Shown here: positions 1 to 8,197 of the stretch, piece by piece
Layout of the letters: each line of letters begins with the position of its first letter
Position numbering within the stretch: position 1 is the first letter of the stretch
From: a virus
DNA: 48,389 nucleotides
Reading direction: 5' to 3' (one strand)
IMG/VR virus record: IMGVR_UViG_3300048924_000212
Span: 1-48,389 of that record
Notes under the pieces: model-generated
The model's database searches: none
What the model saw: the letters and a program-made list of their open reading frames with translations, nothing else
What the model was told of the DNA's origin: nothing
Position numbers and translations under genes: made by a program

Positions 1-117
1 CACGGCATTCCCGTTTGCGAACGTGTCGCACTCGCCATTCCGATGCGCGAAGAGAACGAACGCTATATCCGCACCAAGCAGGTGAAGTTCGGGCATTACT
101 TCGACGAAAACGAATAG
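1..117 (+). CDS. ribA: GTP cyclohydrolase II, C-terminal end (partial, chromosomal)
   Basis: The 38 residues that remain open from the window edge fit the last part of RibA, the first enzyme of riboflavin synthesis (GTP to a diaminopyrimidine). The pattern ERVxL, then NExYxxTK, then KxGH matches the family C-terminus. The gene begins outside the window. Its last codons (FDENE-stop) are repeated at the far end of the prophage at 48264-48284, so this 3' end is probably phage-supplied DNA that keeps the protein intact. The name rests on a short stretch only. Confidence 0.68.
   Translation, partial: HGIPVCERVALAIPMREENERYIRTKQVKFGHYFDENE
97..117. other. Left attachment site (attL core region)
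   Basis: This 21-bp stretch matches 48264-48284 at 17 positions. It includes an uninterrupted 9-bp CTTCGACGA (99-107) followed by AACGA. The differences are at wobble positions or in the stop codon (gaa/gag, tag/tga). The same residues in the same frame at both ends of the integrase-led element make this the likely crossover region. The exact strand-exchange points cannot be read from sequence alone. Confidence 0.7.
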
Positions 118-338
118 CCGAAAAGCGCACCTTCGCGAGATCCTTGTCTGGTAAGGCTTTCGCGTATCAAAGCCTTATCCAGCAAGGCAGACCGCCAGAT
201 CGAGCGTTTTCAGAATCAAGTATCTTCACTTTTTCTCACCTTGCCAAACTTGCGCGATTGGCGTAACTTTTCGCTCCGTCGTTAATAAAACTTACGCCGG
301 GGGAGACGCACCGGCGAAAACCTACGCCGGAGCAATCC
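118..338. repeat. Attachment-arm region with large hairpin and ACGCC repeats
   Basis: This gene-free 221-bp stretch between ribA and the integrase holds an extended inverted repeat at 142-187. Its arms are 19 bases, with a perfect inner AAGGCTTT/AAAGCCTT stem (153-160 and 169-176) and one bulged base per arm. It also has three short related boxes: GGCGTAA (260-266, inverted), TTACGCC (292-298) and CTACGCC (322-328). Such repeats beside an integrase gene are candidates for arm-type integrase or excisionase sites. No T-tract follows the hairpin, so a terminator is less likely. Confidence 0.45.
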
Positions 339-1613
339 ATGCGATTTGACGCGCGCGTTGCCAGCAAACTCGCTGCTGGTGACCATCTGACATTCGAAGG
401 CTTTCCGGGGTTGCGCTTGCAAGCATCGGCGAGTCGCCGCTCGTGGACCTATCGATACAAGTCGCCGCTCGATGGCGTGATGCGCCAGGTGAAGCTCGGT
501 GAATTCCCAGCGTTGTCGTTCACCGCGGCGATCGTCGAGTGGGAGAAGCTTCGCACTGCACGAGACGCCGGCGCAGATCCGGCAGCAGCGAAGAGGCAAG
601 CGAAGGGCGGCAAGTTGCCTATAAAGGCATCCCCGTCGACGTACACAGTGAAGCAGCTGTGTCGCGACTATCTAGAAGGCCACATCGAGCACCAACGCAA
701 AAGCAAAGGTGCCGTCGAAGTGAAGCGCATGTTTGCGGGTATGCTCAACCCCATCAATGATCTGCCTGCCGCGTCCATCACGCGCTCTATGGCGTTCGAC
801 TTTCTTGAATCGTTGCGCGGGACACCATCTCTCGCGAAGCGCCTTCGATCGGAGCTCGGCGGCGCGTGGGATTACGCGCTCGATGCCGGCCGACTTAACG
901 ACGACACGCCGAACTGGTGGCGTTCAGTGATGCGCGGACGGTTGCAGAGCAAGGGCCGCAAGATTGAGGGTGTCTCGCAGGGAACTTCGAAGCGTCTGTT
1001 GGGCGATGATGAGTTGGGCGTCCTGTTGCGCTGGCTCCCCAACTTCAGCTTGACGGTATCGGACGGCATCACGTTGTACCTGTGGACCGGTACGCGTGGC
1101 GGCGAGATCGTCAGCATGGAATCGGCCGAGATCTCGGAAGAAGCTGACGGTCTGTGGTGGACCATTCCTAAGGACAAAACGAAGAACCACCGCCGCAAAA
1201 ATGCGACCGATCTACGAGTGCCGCTGTTTGGCCGCGCAGAAGTGATCGTGCGCAGGAGGTTGGAAACGGCGGTCGACGGGTTCCTGTTCCACACGGCCGG
1301 CGGCCATATCGATCAGACCGTGATCGGGCATGGCATCTACTATCATCAACCGTATTGCAAGATCAAACCCGAGCACAATCGCCTTCGCTTACCGGTTACG
1401 CACTGGGCCGCTCACGATCTGCGACGGACAGTTCGAACCATGCTGGCGGCTATGGGTTGTCCGAATGATGTTGGCGAGGCGATCCTCGGGCATGTGTTGC
1501 CTGGCATCGTCGGCGTATATAACCGGCACACATACGACAAGGAACGCCGTGAATGGCTCATGCTGCTGTCTCAGCGTCTTGAAGAGCTGGCGGCACGCTA
1601 TCCTTCGAAGTAG
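339..1613 (+). CDS. int: Tyrosine-type site-specific integrase
   Basis: This 424-residue phage integrase catalyses recombination between attP and attB. The N-terminus (about residues 5-65, with FEGFPGLRLQ and WTYRYKSP) resembles the arm-binding DUF4102 domain of P4-type integrases. The catalytic domain shows Arg253 in TGTRGGE, HDLRR at about 359-363, LGH near 385 and the nucleophile candidate Tyr394 in GVYNRHTY. The length fits P4-like integrases. The ATG is preceded by GGAG at a good distance. The gene sits directly inside attL, and its end overlaps the convergent excisionase-type gene by 56 bp, which could make the two transcripts interfere. Confidence 0.93.
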   Translation: MRFDARVASKLAAGDHLTFEGFPGLRLQASASRRSWTYRYKSPLDGVMRQVKLGEFPALSFTAAIVEWEKLRTARDAGADPAAAKRQAKGGKLPIKASPSTYTVKQLCRDYLEGHIEHQRKSKGAVEVKRMFAGMLNPINDLPAASITRSMAFDFLESLRGTPSLAKRLRSELGGAWDYALDAGRLNDDTPNWWRSVMRGRLQSKGRKIEGVSQGTSKRLLGDDELGVLLRWLPNFSLTVSDGITLYLWTGTRGGEIVSMESAEISEEADGLWWTIPKDKTKNHRRKNATDLRVPLFGRAEVIVRRRLETAVDGFLFHTAGGHIDQTVIGHGIYYHQPYCKIKPEHNRLRLPVTHWAAHDLRRTVRTMLAAMGCPNDVGEAILGHVLPGIVGVYNRHTYDKERREWLMLLSQRLEELAARYPSK

Positions 1614-1848
1614 CACGACGTCGGTTGCTATGGCCGGTGTTCGGCGGCGGCGCGAGGTCTGATACGGGCCGGGATTCAGCCCATTCCTCGACCTCGCGCG
1701 TGAGCCAGGCAACGCGCTTGTCCGACAACAACCGTGGCTTAGGAAATCGGCTTTCGCGCACGAGCTTTTGTACGCTCGCCTCCGACAGCGATACATACTC
1801 CGCGATCGTCGGCAGATCCATATAGATGGGCTTGATAGACGCTGGCAT
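1558..1848 (-). CDS. AlpA/excisionase-type HTH protein
   Basis: A 96-residue protein with a MerR/AlpA-like helix-turn-helix at about residues 12-58. It has the motifs TIAEYVSLSEASVQKLV, then FPKPRLLSDKRVAWLTREVEEW, typical of prophage AlpA regulators and small excisionases. It is the last gene of the leftward early operon; its ATG overlaps the preceding stop (TAATG). Its position opposite the integrase 3' end and its expression with early lytic genes fit a recombination directionality factor. A transcriptional role cannot be excluded. The C-terminal 35 residues are basic and probably disordered. Confidence 0.72.
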   Translation of the reverse strand: MPASIKPIYMDLPTIAEYVSLSEASVQKLVRESRFPKPRLLSDKRVAWLTREVEEWAESRPVSDLAPPPNTGHSNRRRATSKDSVPPALQDAETAA

Positions 1849-2828
1849 TACCGCGTACCCCTTGGGAATTCATCGTGTGTGCGGCCGTCGAGCATTCGAC
1901 CTGATACATTCTTGCCGCAGCGATAGACCACAGGTTCGTCATCGCGATGCATGCCATTGGCAGCGCCCGGCGTCATGGTGCTGAACTCCCATTCGCCGTC
2001 CCACCAGTCGGCGACGCGCTCAGTCCGCTTCAAAGGGCCGGCGCAGTTCTCGCCCGGAGCCCACTCGCCCCATTGCTTGAACAGGAACGGCACGCCGTGT
2101 TCTGCGCATTGATCGCGCAGTGCCCGGGCCCACTCAGGATGCATCGGACGCGCGCCATGACCGCTTTCGCCACCAACGATTACCCAGTCAATGCCGCGCA
2201 GGCCCTCAAGGTGATTCACCTTGCCGTCGCGCTTGGAGACTGCGTCATGGTCGATCCAGCTTGCCCACCGGAACGTCACTGGCCCGAGAAGTGGCTCCAT
2301 CGAGAGGAAACGGATGCGCGCCGGCACCTCAAGCAACTTCGGGATGTCGCGGTCAAGTTCGAGCTGATTGACGATCGTCGCGCCGAGCCAGACGTTGTCG
2401 CGGCCGGCGAGCCAGTCATGCGATCGCGCGCGTGCGACCATCTCAAATACATTGCCGATGCGCTTCGTAAGCAGCAGCCAGTTGAGGTTCGGCGTCAGCT
2501 CGATGAGATCGAATAGATCGCGGCGCCATACCGGATCGACGGCATTGTCGAACACGTCGGCGAGCGAGGCGCAGAACACGCGCTGGCGGCGACCGTGCTT
2601 CGCAAAGAACTCCGCATGCGTTTTATTCCACTGCAGCGGCTTGCGCCAGTTAGAGGCCGACGTCCGGCGGCGCGGTGCTCCCGGCCCCCAGTTGATCGCG
2701 GTGCCGCCGGCGAAGCGCGCGTTGCGCGTCTCGGCATAGCAGTTATCGCAACCGGGGCCGACCTTCTGGCAGCCTTCCCACGGATTGAACGTGTGGTCGG
2801 TCCACTCGATTTTGCTGTTCTCGCTCAC
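1848..2828 (-). CDS. Phage Gp37/Gp68 family protein (DUF5131)
   Basis: A 326-residue member of the phage Gp37/Gp68 family, whose fold is related to radical-SAM/SPL-type proteins. The N-terminus carries IEWTDHTFNPWEGC and three cysteines in CX6CX2C spacing (Cys20, Cys27, Cys30, ending NCYAE), a candidate Fe-S ligand set. Later motifs include VFCASLADVFD, LLLTKR, FLSMEPLLG and WVIVGGESG, all characteristic of the family. The biochemical function is unknown. The start is GTG at 2828, forming a GTGA overlap with the upstream stop, so translation is probably coupled. Confidence 0.9.
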   Translation of the reverse strand: MSENSKIEWTDHTFNPWEGCQKVGPGCDNCYAETRNARFAGGTAINWGPGAPRRRTSASNWRKPLQWNKTHAEFFAKHGRRQRVFCASLADVFDNAVDPVWRRDLFDLIELTPNLNWLLLTKRIGNVFEMVARARSHDWLAGRDNVWLGATIVNQLELDRDIPKLLEVPARIRFLSMEPLLGPVTFRWASWIDHDAVSKRDGKVNHLEGLRGIDWVIVGGESGHGARPMHPEWARALRDQCAEHGVPFLFKQWGEWAPGENCAGPLKRTERVADWWDGEWEFSTMTPGAANGMHRDDEPVVYRCGKNVSGRMLDGRTHDEFPRGTR

Positions 2829-3304
2829 GCCTTATCTCCGCTGTTTCTGCTTTTTTCCCAGTCCGATCTAGAGAACGACGTGCCGTCCGGCGCTATGACG
2901 AATATCGGCGGATCGCCAAGTTGCTTCGCATCCCAGTAGGCGTGCGCGCCGTCTCGGAACGGGACGTCATAAAAGCGGCCGCCGTCGAACTGGCACGGCA
3001 CGCGTTCTCCATCACGCAGACTCGGTGGCTTCATTGGGATTACCAGTTCCTTCAGAGAAGGCAAAGGTTCGCCGTCTGAGCCCTCCCGCTCGGCGCGGAT
3101 GTCGCCGGGATTGAGTGGCAACACTAGTTCGTAGTGGCACTCCCATCTGTATTCGCAGCGGATTGTGCTTGGTGCCCACCGAAGCTGCAGGCGCGGCGCT
3201 GGAAGTGCTGCGCTGGTGCGATTCTTCTGTCGCATGCACCCCTGCGCAAGGCATCCCTCGATGCATGTATCTCGCGTTTCCGGGCAGATTGAGCGGCTGC
3301 TCAT
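2825..3304 (-). CDS. Hypothetical phage protein
   Basis: 159 residues, no family recognised. The first third is cysteine-rich ([22 protein letters not shown]), which could bind metal; the rest is polar, with a tail ending SRSDWEKSRNSGDKA. The ATG overlaps the upstream stop (ATGA at 3301-3304), and the gene's own stop overlaps the next start, so it is embedded in a coupled operon. Function unknown. Confidence 0.7.
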   Translation of the reverse strand: MSSRSICPETRDTCIEGCLAQGCMRQKNRTSAALPAPRLQLRWAPSTIRCEYRWECHYELVLPLNPGDIRAEREGSDGEPLPSLKELVIPMKPPSLRDGERVPCQFDGGRFYDVPFRDGAHAYWDAKQLGDPPIFVIAPDGTSFSRSDWEKSRNSGDKA

Positions 3305-3891
3305 ACCGCACCTCCGTTGGCTGTAGCGCTACAAGAGGCGCCGAGAATCGCTTTAAGCTCAGCCGCGAGTCGTCGAGCCTGCTTGTCACCTGCGAAAATG
3401 TGCCCGATATTTTCGAGCTTGATCTGTGCCTCTTCGATGGTGGCAATCTGACCGTCCGTCAGCTTCTGCCCACTAGTGGCATGACATGCATCGCACTGAT
3501 GCAGATGTTTCCGCGTTGCGTCGCTGGTGTGCCAAGGGTCGTCAACCTGCGCGCCGCAGAAGTCGCAGATAACCGGCTCAAACGCCTCCCGCTCTGCAAT
3601 GGCCGCTGCATCAGCGACTGCATCACTCTCCACAGGGTTATCCACCGTTTCTGTGGATAACTCCGCGATAGCCGCAGAGTCGTACGCGTCGCACGTGCAC
3701 TTCAGCCCTCGTCTATTGGTGAGCGAACACGCGATCTGATCGTGCTTGACGGTGCCGGCCGGCGGTGCGATCGCGATGCCTGTCATGTCGATGGCGCCGT
3801 CGACATACGCATAGCCAGCCTGAATCAGCTTGCTGCGAATCTCGACGTACGCGGCAAACGAGATCTCGAGCTCGGCGACTGTATGGGTCAT
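3301..3891 (-). CDS. Hypothetical protein with zinc-finger-like cluster
   Basis: 196 residues. Around residues 108-140 there is ICDFCG, then [17 protein letters not shown], giving two CxxC pairs flanking histidines. That is consistent with a zinc ribbon or treble-clef finger. A helical C-terminus follows ([15 protein letters not shown]). It could bind nucleic acid or a host protein; nothing more specific can be supported. It has ATGA overlaps with both neighbours in the leftward operon. Confidence 0.72.
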   Translation of the reverse strand: MTHTVAELEISFAAYVEIRSKLIQAGYAYVDGAIDMTGIAIAPPAGTVKHDQIACSLTNRRGLKCTCDAYDSAAIAELSTETVDNPVESDAVADAAAIAEREAFEPVICDFCGAQVDDPWHTSDATRKHLHQCDACHATSGQKLTDGQIATIEEAQIKLENIGHIFAGDKQARRLAAELKAILGASCSATANGGAV

Positions 3892-4487
3892 TGTTGTTTC
3901 CCTGCGGTGTCGGTTTCGTCAGCCATGCGGATTTCCCAATAGCGTTCGACGAACCGCTCGCAGGCATATCGCGATTGCCACGCTGCGATCGCCTCGCTCA
4001 TCGGTACGACGCCCGCGATCGTTGCCCATTCGTCGTCGTGGTGCGGCATCAGATCGCGCTGTTCGGTGGCGAGCATCACCAGATCTGCATGCTTCACTTC
4101 GGGCGGCAATGGGAGGCTTAGGCCGAACCGTCCCAGCACCGAGGCCTCGATGCGCTTCTCGATCGCCTGGTAATCCGGGAGCAGGCGCTTGAGCGGACGG
4201 CTGACGTCACCGATGAACGCCTCGGCGGCGTCATGCATCAGGCCAGCCATGGCGAACTGGGGCGGCACAATCTGGCTAACGAGCACGGAATGCTGTGCAA
4301 CCGAATAGAAGTGCGACGTGTGCCCAGCAAAGCGGCAAACGTGCGAGAGCGCGTGCGCGATATCGTTGATCCCGAACTGGTTGCAATCGAGGTCGACGAA
4401 ATTGAAATAGCGGCCGCTGCGAAGCAGGATGTCCGGCCGGGTCTTCGCGTTGTCGCGTTCGGCGACGAAGGCTTCGAGCGTGCTCAT
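3888..4487 (-). CDS. HD-domain phosphohydrolase (YfbR-like)
   Basis: 199 residues. HD superfamily signatures are clear: an early histidine in [15 protein letters not shown], the metal-binding HD pair in [13 protein letters not shown], and a later Asp. These proteins are metal-dependent phosphohydrolases; close types act on deoxynucleoside monophosphates, which would fit an early phage operon managing nucleotide pools. The substrate is inferred only. The chosen ATG (4487) overlaps the upstream stop as ATGA; the longer reading frame upstream has unlikely composition. Confidence 0.85.
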   Translation of the reverse strand: MSTLEAFVAERDNAKTRPDILLRSGRYFNFVDLDCNQFGINDIAHALSHVCRFAGHTSHFYSVAQHSVLVSQIVPPQFAMAGLMHDAAEAFIGDVSRPLKRLLPDYQAIEKRIEASVLGRFGLSLPLPPEVKHADLVMLATEQRDLMPHHDDEWATIAGVVPMSEAIAAWQSRYACERFVERYWEIRMADETDTAGKQQ

Positions 4488-5005
4488 TGCGTGGCTCCTG
4501 ACGGTTTCTTGTCGGTGGCCGCCTTCATGAAGCCGTCGACGGCAATATTGAGCTGGTGGGCGTTCGAAGCGTGCGTTGCGGCCCACTGCAGGAACGCGAC
4601 GACACCGCCATTCGGATTCCGATCAGCAACCTGTTCGAGGAAGCTCCAGCGGAGATACTTGATGTAGTACGACGCGATCAGGATGCGCAGCTCCTCGAGC
4701 TGCTCATACATCTCCAGCGCGGCGTCGCGCGCGGGACCTTCAGGAAAGGCTGCACGGATTCCAGCGATCTGGATCGCTTCGCGCGCGCCCGCCTTGTACG
4801 GGCCGGCGAGGGTGAGCGTTTCCAGGAAGCGCTCCGGGTCTAGCTGCTCGTCGACCTTCGTGCTGAACACCTTGCCGTCGCGCACTACGAGCACCGTGGT
4901 GACGTCTTTCGCGTTCGCATCGCCCGCGATGTAGACGCCGGGGCGCGCGAGCATTTCGGTGAGGCGCTTTTGCAGCTCAAAGGATTGTCGGGTCTGTTCA
5001 GTCAT
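4484..5005 (-). CDS. Hypothetical phage protein
   Basis: 173 residues starting [20 protein letters not shown] Shine-Dalgarno lies about nine bases before the ATG, which is why I prefer it to the upstream in-frame start. It is predominantly helical, with a mixed beta segment ([23 protein letters not shown]). No catalytic motif recognised. It overlaps the 3' end of the upstream gene by 8 bp and the next start by ATGA. Confidence 0.68.
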   Translation of the reverse strand: MTEQTRQSFELQKRLTEMLARPGVYIAGDANAKDVTTVLVVRDGKVFSTKVDEQLDPERFLETLTLAGPYKAGAREAIQIAGIRAAFPEGPARDAALEMYEQLEELRILIASYYIKYLRWSFLEQVADRNPNGGVVAFLQWAATHASNAHQLNIAVDGFMKAATDKKPSGATQ

Positions 5006-5573
5006 TCTGTGCCTCGGGAATTTCGTTACGGGTGGAGGAGATGCGTTCCTGCATTGCATTGAGCTCGTCGGATCCGACAGTCCACCAATCCGGGCCATGC
5101 CGCAGAACGAGCCTTACCATCCAGTGCAGGACGGCTGCCTGCTCGTCTTCAGCTTTATGCTTGATATCTGCGCCGGCGGCGCGCATCAGATGTGCGATCG
5201 GGGCACACTTGAAGTTCGGCCAGCCGAGTACTTCGCGCAGATCGTCCGTCAGCTCGGAGGGGAAGGGGTGCGCAAGCCGCGGATGGAGTTCGACCACGTC
5301 GGAGTCCGGGTCGAGCACGTTGTTATCCATGATCGTGCAGAAGCCGCCGACGACACGGAACAGGCCGCCGGACGCGCGATTCATCAGCTCCATCACGCGG
5401 TCATAGAAGAACCGCAAATGCTGGTGATCGTCTTCGTCGAAGAACGTTGGGCTGCTCTCGTCGTCGGTCGCCGGGTAATAGCCGTCCTGGACATTCGAGA
5501 GCAGGCCTGCCAGATCAATCGCGGCGTTAATGTCGTCGCGATCCGCTTTTGCCATTTTCATATGCACCTTCAT
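4998..5573 (-). CDS. Hypothetical acidic phage protein
   Basis: 191 residues, acidic and helical, with the stretch DDESSPTFFDEDDHQHLRFF near the N-terminus. A region around residues 60-150 is reminiscent of small globular phage proteins of unknown function. No family recognised. The ATG at 5573 forms ATGA with the upstream stop, so it is part of the coupled leftward operon. Confidence 0.7.
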   Translation of the reverse strand: MKVHMKMAKADRDDINAAIDLAGLLSNVQDGYYPATDDESSPTFFDEDDHQHLRFFYDRVMELMNRASGGLFRVVGGFCTIMDNNVLDPDSDVVELHPRLAHPFPSELTDDLREVLGWPNFKCAPIAHLMRAAGADIKHKAEDEQAAVLHWMVRLVLRHGPDWWTVGSDELNAMQERISSTRNEIPEAQND

Positions 5574-5872
5574 GCCGTTTGCTCCTTTGCCTCGGCGGCT
5601 TCGCGAGCCATGGAGACGTAGTGATCGCGAGTCAGCACGCGCGCTGCTTCGCGCATCACGCGCGCATCGTTGTCGTCGATCTGCAGGGCGGCGCGGTTAA
5701 GCAGCGATTCGATCAGCGCCTTGTTATCGCCAGCCGGTTCATAGAACGCCATGGCGAACCGCTCAAGCGCCGCGAGCGATCCGGTGATGCTCTGGTATTC
5801 CTGACGGCCGATCTTGCCGTCCAGGAGCACCGTGAGGCCCGCATCGCGGGCGAGTTTGGCGAGGTCTTTCAT
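5570..5872 (-). CDS. Hypothetical small helical phage protein
   Basis: 100 residues, mostly alpha-helical (LAKLARDAGL, LAALERFAMAFYEP, MREAARVLTRDHYVSMAREAAEAKE). It lies directly after the ParB-like gene with an ATGA overlap (5869-5872), so the two are probably translated together, and it may be a partner or accessory of that protein. No family recognised. Confidence 0.68.
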   Translation of the reverse strand: MKDLAKLARDAGLTVLLDGKIGRQEYQSITGSLAALERFAMAFYEPAGDNKALIESLLNRAALQIDDNDARVMREAARVLTRDHYVSMAREAAEAKEQTA

Positions 5873-7515
5873 TCGTCGTCTTCCTCTCCGAGCACCTCGG
5901 TTACCGGGACGCGCTTGATCGGGCGCGGCGTGGACTTCTTCGCCGCCGGCGCTTTGGGTTTGGCTTTCGGCTTGGCGGCTGCCTTGCGCTCTGCGTCGAC
6001 CGCCTTCCGGATCTGGGCGGGATCAAGTCCGCGGCCGCGCGCGATCGCCTCGAGGAAGTTCGGCTTGGCGGTCGAATAGGTCGCGGATACCAGCTCGTCG
6101 ACCAGAGCGATCTCCATCACCAGCAGGGCGAGCGCGCCCGGCGTGCCGCCGGCTGCGATCTCGTCGACCCTCTTCGCGAAGTCGGCTTCACTGATGGCGG
6201 TTTTCGAATCCCAGCCATACAGCTTGCAGATGCGCTTCTGGTTCTCGTTCCATAGGCGGCGGTAGAACGACGTCGCGACGATCTTCAGGTCGAACTCGTC
6301 GAGTCCGTGCGTGCGGTGGATCTCGCGCACCTGTTCGAACAGCGCGGCGCGGTATGCATCCTCAGCGCGCTTTTTCTCCACCTCACGCGACTCTTGCGAC
6401 GCCTGCGGGCGCGGCGCTTCGATGCCTTTGTCAGCGAGCAGCTTTTTGACGTCATCTTCCTTCATGACGTCGCGCAGCTTGCCGTTATGGGGATCATCGA
6501 GCACGGCCGCTGCCTTTGCCGCCTTCACGCCGATGATCTCGCGAAACGTTCGCTGCTTCGGATCATCGCGGCATCGATCGTCGAGATCGATCCAGCCTCC
6601 TTTCAGCGGGCTGTAGTCTTTCGGCTTGACCGATTTAGCCTCTTGCCCGGTGATGACCGTACGACCAGAAGCTTCGGCCGCGGCGACCTTCTGCGCGGCA
6701 GCTGCAGCGCGCTTCTGTTGAAAGCAGCTCGGATCGGTGCAGGTTTCAGCACTCTGCACGTCGCCGAAGAGTTCCGTCTGGTTGCCGGTTCGCTTCGGGC
6801 ACGGGCCGCATGCGCCGGCCGACGGCACGAGCTCGGCATCGTCAGTCTTGAACGGTGCATGGTCGAGCCGGAGCATGTAGGTTTCTTGGATGTGCTCCGA
6901 CGCCTCGCGCACCGACATCGGCTCACCCCAGCCAAAACGGTCCTCGTCAGTGATCTCGTCAGCCGCCTTTTGCTGCAGCTCGGCCGGCAGTCGCGCGATG
7001 AGGAGCGCGGTGCTCGACGTCAACTTGCCATCGAAGAACAACTGACGGCACGGCTCGATAAGCGACGCGAGCTTGAGGCGTTGCGTCACGTATGTACGCG
7101 ATTGGCTGACCTCTTCGGAGATCTGCTCGATCGTGTGACCGCGATCCTGCAGCAGCTTGAACCCATCGGCTTCTTCGAGCGGGTGCACGTCCTTACGCTG
7201 CAGGTTCTCGATGATCTGGATGTGCAGCACTTCGTCATCACTGAGATCACGCACAAGAGCGGGAATGTCGGCTTTCCCGGCTGCTTCGGCGGCGCGGTGG
7301 CGGCGTTCGCCCGCGACGAGCTCGTATGCCTCCTCGCCGGCAGCGCGGCCCGGCCACGGGCGAACGAGCACCGGCTGCAGTACATCGTGCTTGGCGATGC
7401 TGGCGGTCAGTTCGAGGTGCTCGGCCTCGGGGAAGCGCTTGCGCGGGTTTGTCGGCGATCGCAGGATGAGGGCGATCGGCAGCCGCGTCTGGACAGCAAT
7501 AGTGTCTGGTGTCAT
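5869..7515 (-). CDS. ParB/RepB/Spo0J-family protein (orphan, with Cys cluster)
   Basis: 548 residues. The N-terminal ParB domain is clear: the box NPRKRF, then ELVAGERRHRAAEAAG (the CTP/nuclease-like box II), IIENLQRKDVHPLEEADG, then a KorB-type HTH (TIEQISEEVSQSRTYVTQRLKLASL). About residues 240-280 hold a cysteine cluster (ACGPCPKRTGN, then CTDPSCFQQK), probably metal-binding. The C-terminus is a lysine-alanine-rich tail (AAAKPKAKPKAPAAKK). ParB proteins load at DNA sites and usually work with ParA. No ParA is present here, so plasmid-style partition is unlikely; a regulatory or DNA-protecting role is inferred. Confidence 0.88.
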   Translation of the reverse strand: MTPDTIAVQTRLPIALILRSPTNPRKRFPEAEHLELTASIAKHDVLQPVLVRPWPGRAAGEEAYELVAGERRHRAAEAAGKADIPALVRDLSDDEVLHIQIIENLQRKDVHPLEEADGFKLLQDRGHTIEQISEEVSQSRTYVTQRLKLASLIEPCRQLFFDGKLTSSTALLIARLPAELQQKAADEITDEDRFGWGEPMSVREASEHIQETYMLRLDHAPFKTDDAELVPSAGACGPCPKRTGNQTELFGDVQSAETCTDPSCFQQKRAAAAAQKVAAAEASGRTVITGQEAKSVKPKDYSPLKGGWIDLDDRCRDDPKQRTFREIIGVKAAKAAAVLDDPHNGKLRDVMKEDDVKKLLADKGIEAPRPQASQESREVEKKRAEDAYRAALFEQVREIHRTHGLDEFDLKIVATSFYRRLWNENQKRICKLYGWDSKTAISEADFAKRVDEIAAGGTPGALALLVMEIALVDELVSATYSTAKPNFLEAIARGRGLDPAQIRKAVDAERKAAAKPKAKPKAPAAKKSTPRPIKRVPVTEVLGEEDDE

Positions 7516-7525
7516 GGCGATCGGA

Positions 7526-7954
7526 TTAGTGGACGGGATGGGGGGCGTCAGCCGGCTCGGCGCCTAGGAAACTGAGAACGGTTTCCGCGAGCGCAGCCTT
7601 TCGCGCAGCGATACGTGCATCAAGCGCGGCGTGCGACGCGCGAAGCGCATCGAGGCAGGCCGGATCAGTCTTCGGAGTGTCGATCCATACCGCGACCCAT
7701 TCGCCGGCGCCGAAGACGCTGTTGTAGGCCGCAAGTACGTCGGTGCGCGTCTGATTGACGAGCTTCATCGTGTGCGCGTCGGCTGGCTCGCTGGTGTCGT
7801 CGATACACATTGCGTAACGGCGGTTGGGCATGGTCCAGTCGTCGAACTTGATCAGCGCCACGCCCTCACCGGTCTCGCCGAGCGCGATGACGTGATAGAG
7901 GCGATCGGTGACGCGCGAGTCGTCGAATACGAAAATGGTTTTCACGATATTCAT
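7526..7954 (-). CDS. Hypothetical phage protein
   Basis: 142 residues starting MNIVKTIFVFDDSRV. The ATG overlaps the upstream stop as ATGA (7951-7954), which decides the start. A beta-rich first half (IFVFDD, YHVIALGETGEGVALIKFDDW) is followed by helices. No family recognised. It lies 10 bp before the ParB-like gene in the leftward operon. Confidence 0.68.
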   Translation of the reverse strand: MNIVKTIFVFDDSRVTDRLYHVIALGETGEGVALIKFDDWTMPNRRYAMCIDDTSEPADAHTMKLVNQTRTDVLAAYNSVFGAGEWVAVWIDTPKTDPACLDALRASHAALDARIAARKAALAETVLSFLGAEPADAPHPVH

Positions 7955-8103
7955 CCTTTGCGTTGACGCCGCGCACAGCGCGCAATAGCGCGTTGCTGGG
8001 CCTTCAGAAGTCGGTGGGCGTCGCGGAGTTCGAGATTGCGCTGATAGAGGTCCGTGAGGATCTGCCACAGGGTCGGTAACTGATTGGAGCGGCGGATCTT
8101 CAT
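7951..8103 (-). CDS. Small basic hypothetical protein
   Basis: 50 residues from the ATG at 8103, basic and helical (LWQILTDLYQRNLELRDAHRLLKAQQRAIARCARRQRKG). A longer form starting with TTG at 8217 would overlap the upstream gene, but its extra 38 residues look non-coding. No convincing Shine-Dalgarno precedes the ATG, so the start is uncertain. The 94 bp upstream hold an imperfect hairpin (GCTGGT/ACCAGC). Confidence 0.5.
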   Translation of the reverse strand: MKIRRSNQLPTLWQILTDLYQRNLELRDAHRLLKAQQRAIARCARRQRKG

Positions 8104-8197
8104 GGGTCGAAACGAATCCTTCAAAAAACGGGGCGCCTTACAGGCCGCCCGCCAAAGCACGCTGGTGACGGGGGTACCAGCGCGAGACCACCAAAAA

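Noticed and set aside
118-338. tRNA gene as attachment site
   Set aside because: No cloverleaf, no GTTCRA box and no CCA end could be found; the ribA tail repeat explains integration better.
6307-7575. 422-residue rightward open frame opposite the ParB-like gene
   Set aside because: The ParB motifs on the other strand are unmistakable; this frame is their shadow.
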